Source of the DNA: a virus
Direction: 5' to 3' (one strand)
Length of the DNA: 23,120 nucleotides
IMG/VR virus record: IMGVR_UViG_3300021356_000180
Span: 1 to 23,120 of that record
Numbering within the stretch: position 1 is the stretch's first letter; every line of letters begins with the position of its first letter. Shown here piece by piece: positions 22,981 through 23,120 of this stretch. Position numbers and translations under genes: made by a program. The notes beneath the pieces were generated by a model. That model was not told the origin of the DNA, searched no databases, and saw nothing but the letters and a program-made list of their open reading frames with translations.

Positions 22981-23120
22981 CTAAGAGTATAGCTTTGTGT
23001 ATAAACTTGCTCTTTTTTGCAGAACCTCATCACGTTTCTGCCTATCTGCCATACTTAACATAGATGGATTTTGCATCATTAACTCACCATACTTCTCATT
23101 AAGATTATCAAGCTCTCCTT
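22981..23120 (-). CDS. Probable scaffolding (capsid assembly) protein, C-terminal end
   Basis: The last 45 codons of an open frame run in from the window edge and stop at TAG (22983-22981). The visible part is polar and helical (GELDNLNEKYGELMMQNPSM, then ADRQKRDEVLQKRASLYTKL). A short charged C-terminal helix of this sort is typical of phage scaffolds, which bind the capsid protein through it. The position directly before the capsid gene matches T7 gene 9. The assignment is mainly positional because most of the gene is missing. Confidence 0.65.
   Translation of the reverse strand, partial: GELDNLNEKYGELMMQNPSMLSMADRQKRDEVLQKRASLYTKLYS

Overview
The window is part of the genome of a short-tailed, T7-like double-stranded DNA phage (podovirus, class Caudoviricetes). 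The evidence is the ordered virion block on the minus strand: scaffold C-terminus, major capsid protein, tail tubular protein A, tail tubular protein B, then three internal virion proteins in the order of T7 gp14, gp15 and gp16, then fibres and a lysis-like cluster. The DNA is AT-rich (roughly one third to 38 percent G+C in sampled lines), almost fully coding, and most genes lack a Shine-Dalgarno sequence. Several small proteins resemble ones I remember from marine phages and large algal viruses, so a marine bacterial host is likely. The host itself cannot be named from this window. No phage RNA polymerase, portal, terminase or DNA polymerase gene lies inside it.

Region 1 (1-3060, plus strand) holds the end of a nucleic-acid module: a UvrD-like superfamily 1 helicase cut by the window edge, a SNF2-type superfamily 2 helicase and a calcineurin-like metallophosphoesterase. 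They are joined by two 4-nt ATGA overlaps. This module runs head-on into the late genes. The stop codons of the two converging operons overlap within one TTAA.

Region 2 (3057-9049, minus strand) is the distal end of the late operon. In transcription order it holds a small beta-rich protein, a 477-residue fibre-like protein, three small membrane proteins (one a probable holin, one only 52 residues), and seven consecutive tiny proteins, nearly all strongly Lys/Arg-rich. It ends with three tandem fibre-like paralogues that share an N-terminal module and differ at the C-terminus. The run of cationic mini-proteins (4941-6486) is the least explained part of the window. Three of its members carry motifs I remember from marine virus proteins.

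Region 3 (9086-21654, minus strand) encodes the ejection proteins and the tail. The 1793-residue gp16-like protein carries an HExxH zincin motif, and I see no lytic transglycosylase signature in it.

Region 4 (21655-23120, minus strand) holds the capsid gene, bracketed by two strong hairpin terminators. The downstream one sits where T7 has its late terminator. The upstream one separates the capsid gene from the scaffold gene, so the capsid gene probably has its own promoter and a structured leader.

Many junctions share bases between stop and start (TAATG or ATGA), which suggests translational coupling along the late operon. Apart from the short leader before the capsid gene there is no sizeable non-coding DNA, and no gene-free stretch exceeds 300 bases.
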